NCBI GenBank assembly: GCA_002841275.1
Contig: PHET01000009.1
Coordinates: forward strand, 1-64,000
Direction of reading: 5' to 3'
From: Actinobacteria bacterium HGW-Actinobacteria-7
Lineage (GTDB): Bacteria > Actinomycetota > Coriobacteriia > Anaerosomatales > PHET01
DNA: 64,000 nucleotides
Positions within the stretch are counted from its first letter, which is position 1, and each line of letters starts with the position of its first letter. This document shows, one piece after another, positions 54,236-62,716 of the stretch. The notes below the pieces were generated by a model, which was given only the letters and a program-made list of their open reading frames with translations, had not been told where the DNA came from and did no database searches. Both the position numbers and the translations under genes were made by a program.

Positions 54236-55906
54236 ATGACCGAGGCGACACAACAGCGTCTGGGCCGCATGCTCGTCAGAGCAGGGGTCATCGACGACCT
54301 CCAACTCGCGGAGGCCATGAGCGGCGCCAGCGGACGCTCGCTTCCCGCCGTCTTGGAGGAACTCGGCTACGCGACCGAGACGCGCGTCGCCCAGGCTCTT
54401 GCAGAACAGATGGGGCTCGCCTTCATCGATGTAGGATCCTATGACGTCGATCCCAATGTAGCCGTGCTTGTGCCTCAGGAACTCATGCGCAAGCACCTCG
54501 TCATGCCCATACGGGAGGAAAACGGCGAGCTGGTCGTGGCAATGGCAGACCCGGCCAACATCTTCGCCATCGATGACCTGCGCATCGTCACACGCAAGGA
54601 GATCCGGGCAGTCGTCGCGGTCGAAAGTGAGCTCTCAATCGCAATCGACCGTTTCACCACGAGCCAGACCAACGTGGGCGAGATGCTGGGTGATCTCGAA
54701 GACTCGGTGCGGGTCTCTGAGGGCGAAGACGAGGCGGATCTGGGCTCGAATTCGGCCGTGGCCAAGCTCATGAACCAGATCGTCACCGATGCGATACGGC
54801 AAGGCGCCGGCGACATCTACATCGAGCCGGGCGAGGCCGAGATGCGCATCCGGTTCCGCATAGACGGTGTGTGCCAGGAGATGTTCACGGCCCCCAAACG
54901 AATGCAGCGACAGCTGATCAGCCGGTTGAAGATCACTTCCAATATGGACATTTCTGAGCGGCGCATCCCGTTGGATGGGCGCTTCGGCGTGGTGCTCGAT
55001 GGGAAGTCCGTCGACTTCCGCGTCGCAACGCTTCCGCTTGTCCATGGTGAGCTCGCCGTCCTCCGGCTCTTGCGCAAGGATTCGATCATGATGTCGCTCA
55101 GGGATCTTGGGTTCCTTGAGCAGAACATGCAGCGGCTGCTGGCTGCATTGGCGCTTCCGTACGGCGCGATTCTCGTGACGGGGCCAACCGGTTCCGGCAA
55201 ATCGACGACGTTGTACGCGGCGATCAATGAGACCAACGACCCCAAGACCAATCTGATCACCGTTGAGGACCCGGTCGAGTACCGCTTGTCCGGCCTCTCG
55301 CAGGTGCATGTCAATGAGAAGGCGGGACTGACGTTCGCCGCCGCTCTACGCTCGATTCTGCGGCAGGACCCCGACAAGGTGATGATCGGTGAGATTCGTG
55401 ACAAGGAGACCGGCACCATTGCCATTGAGGCCGCGCTTACCGGCCACCTCGTGCTGTCCACCCTCCACACGAACGACGCGCCGAGCGCGCTGACCCGTCT
55501 TACCGAGATGGGCATCGAGCCCTTTCTGTCAGCATCCGCCATCACTCTGGTCGTCGCGCAGAGGCTTGCTCGCCGCCTATGCTCTGAGTGCAAGGAAGAG
55601 TACACGCCGGACGAGACCGCTCTCGCACGCGTCAACTTCCCCTTCGAACCTGGCCGCCCGCCCCGACTGTTCAGGGCCCGCGGTTGCAAGAAGTGCAACG
55701 GCATCGGTTACAAGGGGCGTATGGGTATCCACGAGGTCATGTCGATGTCGGAGACCCTGGAGCGACTGACCGTCGAAAGCGCATCGGCCGATGAGATCGC
55801 GCGTCAGGCGATCTCAGAAGGGATGCTGACCTTGAGAGAAGATGGCTTCTCCAAAGTCCTGGCCGGCCAGACCTCCATCGAGGAGATTCTCCGCGTAGTC
55901 GTGTGA
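54236..55906 (+). CDS. Type IV pilus assembly ATPase PilB-like, copy 1
   Basis: A 556-residue GspE/PilB secretion ATPase that should drive pilin polymerisation from the cytoplasmic face. The N-terminal MshEN domain (residues 1-150; RLGRMLVRAGVIDD) may bind cyclic di-GMP. Then come the Asp box (DIYIEPGEAEM), Walker A GPTGSGKS (316-323), RQDPDKVMIGEIRD with E386, HTND, and a zinc knuckle at C449, C452, C484 and C487. ATG 54236 follows GAGGAAG. It opens a seven-gene same-strand cluster ending with pilC. A second PilB lies 5 kb downstream, so the two may serve different machines or modes. Confidence 0.92.
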   Translation: MTEATQQRLGRMLVRAGVIDDLQLAEAMSGASGRSLPAVLEELGYATETRVAQALAEQMGLAFIDVGSYDVDPNVAVLVPQELMRKHLVMPIREENGELVVAMADPANIFAIDDLRIVTRKEIRAVVAVESELSIAIDRFTTSQTNVGEMLGDLEDSVRVSEGEDEADLGSNSAVAKLMNQIVTDAIRQGAGDIYIEPGEAEMRIRFRIDGVCQEMFTAPKRMQRQLISRLKITSNMDISERRIPLDGRFGVVLDGKSVDFRVATLPLVHGELAVLRLLRKDSIMMSLRDLGFLEQNMQRLLAALALPYGAILVTGPTGSGKSTTLYAAINETNDPKTNLITVEDPVEYRLSGLSQVHVNEKAGLTFAAALRSILRQDPDKVMIGEIRDKETGTIAIEAALTGHLVLSTLHTNDAPSALTRLTEMGIEPFLSASAITLVVAQRLARRLCSECKEEYTPDETALARVNFPFEPGRPPRLFRARGCKKCNGIGYKGRMGIHEVMSMSETLERLTVESASADEIARQAISEGMLTLREDGFSKVLAGQTSIEEILRVVV

Positions 55907-56023
55907 TTGTTCTTTCGAGGCACAGGACTTGCCGTTTGGGGTATCGTCGCAGGTCGGTTGTGTCGTCGGTGCGTTTCTGCGAGTATTGGAATCGCTCGTC
56001 CTCGAGGCGGCGTTGTTGTTTCG

Positions 56024-56042
56024 CGCCCGCGCTCAGCGGGCG
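56024..56042 (+). terminator. Stem-loop between pilB copy 1 and the Roadblock gene
   Basis: CGCCCGC-GCTCA-GCGGGCG, a 7-bp GC stem, in the 169-bp gap. No T-run. It could partly separate pilB copy 1 from the downstream regulatory genes. Confidence 0.4.
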
Positions 56043-56075
56043 TGTGTTCATGGGCCTGTGGGAGGTGCTCTCGGC

Positions 56076-56678
56076 ATGGCGGACAACGCATTCGGTGACT
56101 TCTTTCTGAGCGACGCTGACGATGAACTGATCGAGGAAGACGACGAACTGATCGCCCCTCCGGTGGTAGTCGCGCCGGTGAGTCCGTCTGCGCCTGCATC
56201 GGCAGGCACCGTTGCGGATACCGCCCCGGCGGCGCCCGTTGCTGTCGCCGCTCCGGCGCCGTTATCCCCCGACGAGCCCGTTCGCCGGCCTGCCGCTGCC
56301 GTGAGGCAAGTGACGCGTGAAGAGCGGCTTGCCGATGCACTCAATCGGCTGATGGACGAAAGCCAGGAGGTGTCCGCTGCGGCGCTCGTGTCGCTGGACG
56401 GCTTCATCATGGCTTCCGCGCTGCCGGAAGGAATGCAGGAGGACCGTGTCGGCGCCATGTCAGCGGCGATACTCGGTCTGGGCGAGCGCGCTGCGGTCGA
56501 GTTGGGCCGCGGCCAGTTGTCCCAGGTATTCATCGAAGGCGACGGCGGATACGTGATGCTCATCGCGGCGGGTGACCGTGCGGTGCTCACGTGCCTTGCC
56601 GAGACTGACGCGAAGCTCGGATTGGTGCTCTACGACATGCGCGCCGCAGCCCTGGAAATTGCCGAGATTCTCGGCTGA
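56076..56678 (+). CDS. Roadblock/LC7 domain protein (MglB/CvnB-like)
   Basis: A 200-residue protein. The first half is an acidic stretch (DADDELIEEDDE) plus an Ala/Pro-rich linker. The second half, from about residue 80, is a Roadblock/LC7 domain: LMDESQEVSAAALVSLDGF, a LGERAAVELGRG helix, GDGGYVMLIAAGDRAVL and the last helix. Such proteins act as GTPase-activating or scaffold partners of small Ras-like GTPases (MglB with MglA, CvnB with CvnD). A matching GTPase is encoded 2.4 kb downstream. GGAGG lies 10 bases before ATG 56076. Confidence 0.87.
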   Translation: MADNAFGDFFLSDADDELIEEDDELIAPPVVVAPVSPSAPASAGTVADTAPAAPVAVAAPAPLSPDEPVRRPAAAVRQVTREERLADALNRLMDESQEVSAAALVSLDGFIMASALPEGMQEDRVGAMSAAILGLGERAAVELGRGQLSQVFIEGDGGYVMLIAAGDRAVLTCLAETDAKLGLVLYDMRAAALEIAEILG

Positions 56679-56720
56679 GCCCGACTCGACGCACGATGAG
56701 GAACGGATTCGGATCGCCCT

Positions 56721-59039
56721 ATGGCGCTGCGCGGTAACCTCAGAGACTTCAGTCTCCCCGATGTGTTCCAGCTGGTTACTTTCAGCAGGAAGACCGGGGT
56801 GCTGCGCATTGTGCGTGAGGACCAGGCCGAGGGCAGTGTCTGGTTTCGAGAAGGCGACGTGTTCTTCGCGTCATCGAACTGGCATGCCGACCCACTCGGT
56901 CAGCGGCTGGTCAATGCACAGCGACTGACTCCCCAGGCCTTGAACAGGGCGCTTGAGTTGCGTTCGCGCGAGGCCGCGGAGGGCAGGCGGCTGGGCCAGA
57001 TTCTGATCGACGAAGGCTACATTACTGACAAAGTGCTCGAATCGTTCGTGTCCGAGCAGATCCAGGACACGATCTTCGACCTCATGCGTTGGGAAGACGG
57101 TGACTTCGATTTCGAGGCTATGCCTGAGGTCGTGGACGAGGACATCGGCCTTACCGTGTCGATTGAGAATGTCGTCATGGAGGGCTCGCGCAGGCTCGAG
57201 GAATGGGGACGGATCAAGAAGAAGATCCCGTCGACCGACGTGGTCTTCAAGATGGCCACGGCTCCCGGGGAAGGCACGTTCGAGATTTCCCTCAAGCCGA
57301 TAGAGTGGCAACTACTTCTTCTCATAGACGGTACTCGGAGTGTGGCCGAGATGGCCACCGAGACGGGGCGTACCGACTTCGAGGTCGCGCGCATCGTCTA
57401 CGGTCTATTCAGTGCGGGGCTTCTCGAATTCGCAACCGACGAAGAGATCAAACACAACCGCGAGGAGAGGACTTCCCGAGAGGTGAAGCTCGCCGAGATC
57501 GCGGCTGAAGAACTCCGTGTTCGAGAAGCGGCCCACGCTGCAGAGTTGGAGCGCGAGGAGGCGCTTGCCGCCGATGCTCGCCGGCGTCAACAGGAGGAGT
57601 CGGCGGCAGCGCCCGCAGCGCCCGTGTCAGAGTTCGACACCTTGGGCGCCGACGCGGGTGTGGATGCAACTCCGGGCCCTGCTGAGGAGCCGGAGTTCCT
57701 CACGGAGGGTGCTGTCGCCTCCAGCGCCGACGACCAGGCGGCGTTGGACGAGTTCATGGGGGCAGTGCTATCCGTATCTGATGCGACCTCATCGGGAGCC
57801 AGCGTCCAGAAGAGTGATGAGAAATCAGCCCCGTACGTCCCGGTTGAGGAGCCTGCCTTCATCTCGGCCGGACGCGACGTTGCCGCTGAAGATGAATTCG
57901 CGCAAGCACCATCTGTCGAGGAACTCCTCGGCATCACCCCGCTCGCTGAACCGGCAGGCGCAGTCGAAGATATGAGATCTGCCCAGGCCGAGGAACTTGC
58001 GGTCGACCTTGGTGTCGAGCCCTTCGAGCGGTCGGCTGAGCTTGCGAGCGAGATGCTCGCGGCTGAGCCGTCAGTTCCGGAGTTCCTGCCTGAGCTCATA
58101 GTGGAACGGGCCGCCGACGAACCAGATGATCTCTTCATGTCGCCAATCGTGCCTGAGCCGATTGAAGGCGAGATGGAGGCCGCGGTTGAACCTCTGGGGT
58201 TACAGCCCCCCGAAGGGCCAAGCTCCATCGCGGGTGAACCGTTCGTGCCGGTTGTGCCGGAATCCGATGTCGCGGAGTTCGTGCCGGTTCCCGCAGCCAT
58301 CGATTTCGAGCGCGACTTGATGGCGCTCGGCCTGGGGGAACTGCCACCAGATCTGCTTGGAGCGGACTTTCAGGTCGAACCGCGACCGATTGCCGGCGGG
58401 ACCGCGGACATGGGTTCTCCCACCTTTGTTGAGTTGTCCGACGAGACCGAGCTGGTGTTTGATACTGAATCCGAGGGAGCGCCAAGGTATCTTGCTGGGG
58501 ACGATCTCGCGCCGCCGGTCTCGGAGCCGATGTCCGAGGTGCCGGTCTGGGTCGCAGGCCCCGACTCTGTTCCCGGCGCGGAGCAACCCGCTCCATTCAT
58601 CGAGCCGCAGTCGGTGGAGTCCGATGGCTCGATTGTCGATGGTTCGGTGTCTCGATATGTGATCGACGAGGGCCCTGAGGACGGCATGGACTTCTCGGCG
58701 CTCATCGAGTCGTTGGACGTGGATGCCGACGAAGCAGGGTCGCTTGCGGCGTCAGCAGGATTCGATGCCGAACTGCTACGCGACGAGGCAACCGCTCTTG
58801 CGGGCGGAGTCATTTCGACTGATGCCTTCCTTGAGGATATCGTCATCGAGGAGCTCGGTTTCTCGGGGGGCCTGACAGATGAATTGTCCGCACTAACCGG
58901 GGCACAGAGGCGCCCGGCCCAGCGGCCTCAGGCCAGTGTCAACGCGATTCCCGAAGAAGGCACGGGGCTTCTCCAACGTGATGTTCGTGTTGATAGGGAT
59001 ACTCTGCTCAAGATCATCGACGGCATAAAGAAACTGTAG
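56721..59039 (+). CDS. Long DUF4388 (PATAN) domain protein
   Basis: A 772-residue multidomain protein. Residues 1-140 form a DUF4388/PATAN domain (LRDFSLPDVFQLVTFSRKTGVL, WFREGDVFFA, and DTIFDLMRWEDGDFDF). The family helix VVMEGSRRLEEWGRIKKKIP is near 150-172. A winged-helix-like part (WQLLLLIDGTRSVAEMA) is at 196-237 and a charged coiled coil at about 238-295. Then comes a 440-residue acidic, Pro/Ala-rich low-complexity region, and a short C-terminal helix (RDTLLKIIDGIKKL). PATAN proteins link signalling switches to motility machines. It lies between the Roadblock and GTPase genes and is the likely effector or adaptor. Confidence 0.85.
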   Translation: MALRGNLRDFSLPDVFQLVTFSRKTGVLRIVREDQAEGSVWFREGDVFFASSNWHADPLGQRLVNAQRLTPQALNRALELRSREAAEGRRLGQILIDEGYITDKVLESFVSEQIQDTIFDLMRWEDGDFDFEAMPEVVDEDIGLTVSIENVVMEGSRRLEEWGRIKKKIPSTDVVFKMATAPGEGTFEISLKPIEWQLLLLIDGTRSVAEMATETGRTDFEVARIVYGLFSAGLLEFATDEEIKHNREERTSREVKLAEIAAEELRVREAAHAAELEREEALAADARRRQQEESAAAPAAPVSEFDTLGADAGVDATPGPAEEPEFLTEGAVASSADDQAALDEFMGAVLSVSDATSSGASVQKSDEKSAPYVPVEEPAFISAGRDVAAEDEFAQAPSVEELLGITPLAEPAGAVEDMRSAQAEELAVDLGVEPFERSAELASEMLAAEPSVPEFLPELIVERAADEPDDLFMSPIVPEPIEGEMEAAVEPLGLQPPEGPSSIAGEPFVPVVPESDVAEFVPVPAAIDFERDLMALGLGELPPDLLGADFQVEPRPIAGGTADMGSPTFVELSDETELVFDTESEGAPRYLAGDDLAPPVSEPMSEVPVWVAGPDSVPGAEQPAPFIEPQSVESDGSIVDGSVSRYVIDEGPEDGMDFSALIESLDVDADEAGSLAASAGFDAELLRDEATALAGGVISTDAFLEDIVIEELGFSGGLTDELSALTGAQRRPAQRPQASVNAIPEEGTGLLQRDVRVDRDTLLKIIDGIKKL

Positions 59040-59054
59040 GGGGACATACGCGAC

Positions 59055-59582
59055 ATGCAGTCAGTCAAAGTCGTTGTCACAGGCCCTTTCAACGCTGGCA
59101 AGACCACGTTCATAAAGGCAGTCAGTGAGATCACCGTTCTGTCGACCGAGCGTCAGGTGAGTGATGCCTCGGGTGAGGGATCCGGCGAGACCACCGTAGC
59201 AATGGATTTCGGTCGCATCACTGTCTCCGATGACGTGGTCCTCTATCTGTTCGGAACTCCTGGGCAGTCCCGGTTCTCGTTCATGTGGGAAACGCTTTCT
59301 GAGGGCATGCTCGGTTTTGTGTTGCTGGTCGACGCGACTGAACCACAGACGTTCGCGGACGCGAAGGAGATGATAGGGTTCTTCGGTGAGATGTCCGAGG
59401 TTCCGTTTGTGGTCGCCGCCAACAAGGTGGAGGCCGACGACGTGGATACTATCCGGCAGGTCCGCACGGATCTTGGGCTCGCTGATAGCGTGCCGCTGCT
59501 CCCTGTGGACGCCAGAGACAAGGACTCGGTCAAAGCCGCCCTTCTCGGTCTGCTGTATGAGATCCTCGAAAGCATGAGCTAG
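59055..59582 (+). CDS. Small Ras-like GTPase (MglA/CvnD-type)
   Basis: A 175-residue single-domain GTPase. The P-loop is GPFNAGKTT (10-18). Switch I has ETTVAMDFGRI, G3 is FGTPGQSRF (as in CvnD/MglA-like bacterial GTPases that lack the Asp), and G4 is ANKVEADD, with Glu in the place of Asp. The last helix ends at ILESMS without a lipidation tail. GGGGGAC precedes the ATG. It lies 15 bp after the DUF4388 gene and 6 bp before the next, so these are co-transcribed. The Roadblock protein is its likely regulator. Confidence 0.9.
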   Translation: MQSVKVVVTGPFNAGKTTFIKAVSEITVLSTERQVSDASGEGSGETTVAMDFGRITVSDDVVLYLFGTPGQSRFSFMWETLSEGMLGFVLLVDATEPQTFADAKEMIGFFGEMSEVPFVVAANKVEADDVDTIRQVRTDLGLADSVPLLPVDARDKDSVKAALLGLLYEILESMS

Positions 59583-59588
59583 GCCGGT

Positions 59589-60917
59589 ATGAGCGTTTCG
59601 CCGCTGCAGATTGTCGCCGGGACGACTCTCCTCTTCCTCGTTGCGCTGATAGTCTTTGTCATCACGCTGATTCGAGCCGCCCGTGCAGCGCGTGCGCGAC
59701 GCTGGGCGACGAACATCCCGGCGCATGATGCGCCTGCATCGGATCAGCGTCCTGTGGACACCAGCCTCGAGGGGCTTGAGGTTGAAGTCTCACAAGACGC
59801 TCCAAGCGCCGTGTTGCTGACGCCTCTGCGCACCGGTGACTGGAAGCCGCCGATCGAACCTGCACCGCTCGGCAGTCTTGAGGCTGCGTCGCTGGATGGT
59901 CGTATTGCCGAGTACCAATCTGCGCCCAACATTGCGGATCCCTCCTTCTCCATCAGACAGTACGCAGGGTGGGAGATGGGAACAGAGGGTACCCCGCAAG
60001 ACGAGTCGGCCGTGACGTCGTCCATGCCGCGCCTCCCGGAATCGGTGGGGGACGCTGAGCTCGATGCCGAGCTGGCAGCACTTCTTCCTGAACTGGATGA
60101 TGGGCCACGTCCTGTGAGCTCGGCGCTGATCCCGGTACAGCCTGAGCGCGAACGTACACCTGCCACCGAGCAGGAACCAGAGCGATTGCACGCTCACGGT
60201 TCGGAACCGGAACCGGCGCCGGAGCCAGGACAGGTGCTCGCTCCCATGCCACTGCCGGAGCCGGTGCTGGAACCAGAACCAGAACTGATCCCTGCACCTC
60301 AGTCGGCTCCGATGGCGCCGATGCCGAGCGAGACCGTGTCTCGCGCGGTCGAGATGATCGCACCCGAACTCATGGCGGCGCCAGAGCCTGATTCTGTGAT
60401 GTGGCTTGCGCCCGTGCCTGAATCCGCACCCGGCTCTGACCTGGAGAGCGCGCCCAAGACGGAGATCGAGTCTGACGAGGATACGGAGTTCTGGAGTGGG
60501 CTGATGGCTCAGCAGAGCAAAGAGCAGGTGCATGCGGCTACCCCTGCGGCGCCACTCGTGCCGCGCCCGGAGGTCAAGGTGGTTCCCGATATCGCCACCG
60601 CCATCGCACCGCCGGTTCCCGAGGTGGACGCGCCGCCAATCGCCCCATCTCGCCCTCAAGTCCGAGTGCACGTTGCTGCAGTTGATTCGTCCCAAACCAT
60701 CCGAGCGGGTGCGTCCGGTGTCACTCTGGTCATGAACCAGGAGCGCAATGACCGCGAATCCGTTATTCCGCAGCTCGTGCTGGCCGCGCCCGTTGAGATG
60801 TGGTTCGGCGACGCACGGGTCGGGGTCAAGGCGGGGACTGCGACCTACGACCGATTTCGGAAGTACGCTGACGTGTTGTTGACTGACTTGAAGGCCTCGC
60901 GTCCTCCGGAACGGTAG
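59589..60917 (+). CDS. Membrane protein with Pro/Glu-rich linker in pilus locus
   Basis: A 442-residue protein. One N-terminal span (about 8-30) is followed by basic residues (RAARAARARRW), indicating a cytoplasmic remainder. The middle, about 180-330, is a Pro/Glu/Ala-rich disordered region with PEPE-type repeats. A compact C-terminal domain of about 80 residues follows, with MNQERNDRESVIPQLVL and MWFGDARVGVKAGTATYDRF. No family is recognised. The position between the GTPase and pilB copy 2 suggests that it tethers a regulator to the pilus base. Confidence 0.75.
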   Translation: MSVSPLQIVAGTTLLFLVALIVFVITLIRAARAARARRWATNIPAHDAPASDQRPVDTSLEGLEVEVSQDAPSAVLLTPLRTGDWKPPIEPAPLGSLEAASLDGRIAEYQSAPNIADPSFSIRQYAGWEMGTEGTPQDESAVTSSMPRLPESVGDAELDAELAALLPELDDGPRPVSSALIPVQPERERTPATEQEPERLHAHGSEPEPAPEPGQVLAPMPLPEPVLEPEPELIPAPQSAPMAPMPSETVSRAVEMIAPELMAAPEPDSVMWLAPVPESAPGSDLESAPKTEIESDEDTEFWSGLMAQQSKEQVHAATPAAPLVPRPEVKVVPDIATAIAPPVPEVDAPPIAPSRPQVRVHVAAVDSSQTIRAGASGVTLVMNQERNDRESVIPQLVLAAPVEMWFGDARVGVKAGTATYDRFRKYADVLLTDLKASRPPER

Positions 60918-61009
60918 TCTGCTGTGGTGCAGGTCAGGATGGGCGCGCTATCATAGTGTGGCATGCAGCAATTCAGTTGAGCCGCGGAGGTCTTTCGCAG
61001 ACGTAGAGG

Positions 61010-62689
61010 ATGTCGCAGGTGGCGGAAGCAGGACAAAGGCTCGGCCAGCTCCTGATGAGAGCCGGCATCATCACCGACAAGCAGCTCAACGATGCGCTTG
61101 AGGTCTATCGCGCAACAGGAAGCCCGCTCGGTCGTGTTCTGGTCGACTTGGGATATGCGACTCAAGGCGCGATCCTGTCGGTGATGGCGAAGCAGATCGG
61201 TATCGAGTACATCGATTTTGCCGACCGTCGCCCGGAACCCGCGGCAATCGCGGCAGTGCCCAAGGAACTCGCGCAGCGTTACACACTGATGCCTGTCAGC
61301 ATCACGGATGGGACGCTGCTGGTCGCGATGGCAGACCCGCAGAACGTGCTGGCACTAGACGATCTCAGAATCATCACAAACTACGATATCAAGCCTGCGA
61401 TCTCGACCAAAGATGACATCATTTCCACCATCGAGGAGTACTACAAGCTCGCCGAGCACCGCGAGGACAACGACTTCATCGGTACTGAGGATGTCGGAGA
61501 CAATCTTCTTGCGGAGCTGACGGATGTCACGTCTGAGGCGCCTGCGGTCAAGTTGGTCAACTACATCATCCAGAAGGCCGTCGCCGATAGGGCGTCGGAT
61601 ATTCACATTGAGCCCCAGGAGTCTGATCTCAGGGTGCGCTTCCGAGTCGATGGTGTGCTCCTTGAAGTCATGCGCAGTCCCAAGTCGACACAGCAGGCGA
61701 TGATCTCGCGATTCAAGATCATGGCCGATATGGACATCGCCGACTCTCGCAGGCCCCAGGATGGGCACTGTGCGGTCACTGTCGGACAGCACAATCTAGA
61801 CTTTCGTGTGTCCACTCTCCCGACCGTATACGGTGAACGGGTCGTCTTGCGAATCCTGCGGAAGGATTCGATTCTCCTACAGCTGACCGACCTTGGTTTC
61901 TCGAAGGTCTCGCTGGATCGGTTTCAAGCGTCGTTCACCAAACCCTACGGCGCGATTCTTGTCACCGGGCCTACTGGCTCGGGCAAGTCGACGACGTTGT
62001 ACGCCGCCATCAACGTGCTGAACGATCCGGGCCGCCATATCCTCACAGCAGAGGATCCGGTCGAGTACCGTCTGCCAGGAGTGAACCAGTGTCAGATCAA
62101 CCACAAGGCGGGCCTCACTTTTGGCAAGGCGCTGAGGTCGTTCCTGAGGTGCTCGCCCGATGTCATCCTTGTGGGTGAGATACGCGACCAGGAGACCGCG
62201 CAGATTGCAATCGAATCGGCACTCACGGGCCACCTTGTCCTATCGACGCTCCATACCAATGATTCATCGAGTGCCGTGACGCGACTCATCGAGATGGGGG
62301 TCGAGCCGTTCCTCGTGTCGTCTTCGGTGGACTGTATTCTGGCTCAGCGGCTCGCCCGCAAGCTCTGCCCGGACTGCAAACAGGAATGGCGGCCCAAACA
62401 GGAAGTGCTCATCGAGGCGGGCTTCACTGCCGATAACCTTCCTGAGGTTGTATACCGGGCCAACGGGTGCAAGAAGTGTGGGAACACCGGATACCGTGGC
62501 CGGGTCGGAGTACACGAAGTGCTTCTCATGAGCGAAGAGATATCGCGTCTCTGCGTCGAAGAAGCCACGGCCGAGGACATCAAGCGTATTGCAATCGAGC
62601 AGGGAATGTTGACGCTCAGGCAAGACGGGCTTGGCAAGGTCAGGTCGGGCCTTACTTCGATTGAAGAGGTCATGAGAGTGATCGTGTAG
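61010..62689 (+). CDS. pilB: Type IV pilus assembly ATPase PilB, copy 2
   Basis: A 559-residue PilB/GspE ATPase, closely similar in layout to copy 1. MshEN N-terminal domain (RLGQLLMRAGIITD), SDIHIEPQESDLRVRFRVDG, Walker A GPTGSGKS (320-327), and RCSPDVILVGEIRD in place of the usual R-x-D-P-D. A HTNDSS stretch and zinc cysteines in CPDCKQEW and CKKCGNTG follow. Directly upstream of pilC, so this is the more canonical assembly ATPase. ATG 61010; the ribosome site is unclear (GGAGG lies 22 bases off). Confidence 0.94.
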   Translation: MSQVAEAGQRLGQLLMRAGIITDKQLNDALEVYRATGSPLGRVLVDLGYATQGAILSVMAKQIGIEYIDFADRRPEPAAIAAVPKELAQRYTLMPVSITDGTLLVAMADPQNVLALDDLRIITNYDIKPAISTKDDIISTIEEYYKLAEHREDNDFIGTEDVGDNLLAELTDVTSEAPAVKLVNYIIQKAVADRASDIHIEPQESDLRVRFRVDGVLLEVMRSPKSTQQAMISRFKIMADMDIADSRRPQDGHCAVTVGQHNLDFRVSTLPTVYGERVVLRILRKDSILLQLTDLGFSKVSLDRFQASFTKPYGAILVTGPTGSGKSTTLYAAINVLNDPGRHILTAEDPVEYRLPGVNQCQINHKAGLTFGKALRSFLRCSPDVILVGEIRDQETAQIAIESALTGHLVLSTLHTNDSSSAVTRLIEMGVEPFLVSSSVDCILAQRLARKLCPDCKQEWRPKQEVLIEAGFTADNLPEVVYRANGCKKCGNTGYRGRVGVHEVLLMSEEISRLCVEEATAEDIKRIAIEQGMLTLRQDGLGKVRSGLTSIEEVMRVIV

Positions 62690-62716
62690 GCAAAGTCACG
62701 TAACGACGAGGAGTCG

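Noticed and set aside
60180-60320. PEPE-type codon repeats as a DNA repeat or CRISPR-like array
   Set aside because: The repeats are short, irregular, in frame, and explained by the Pro/Glu-rich linker of the encoded protein.
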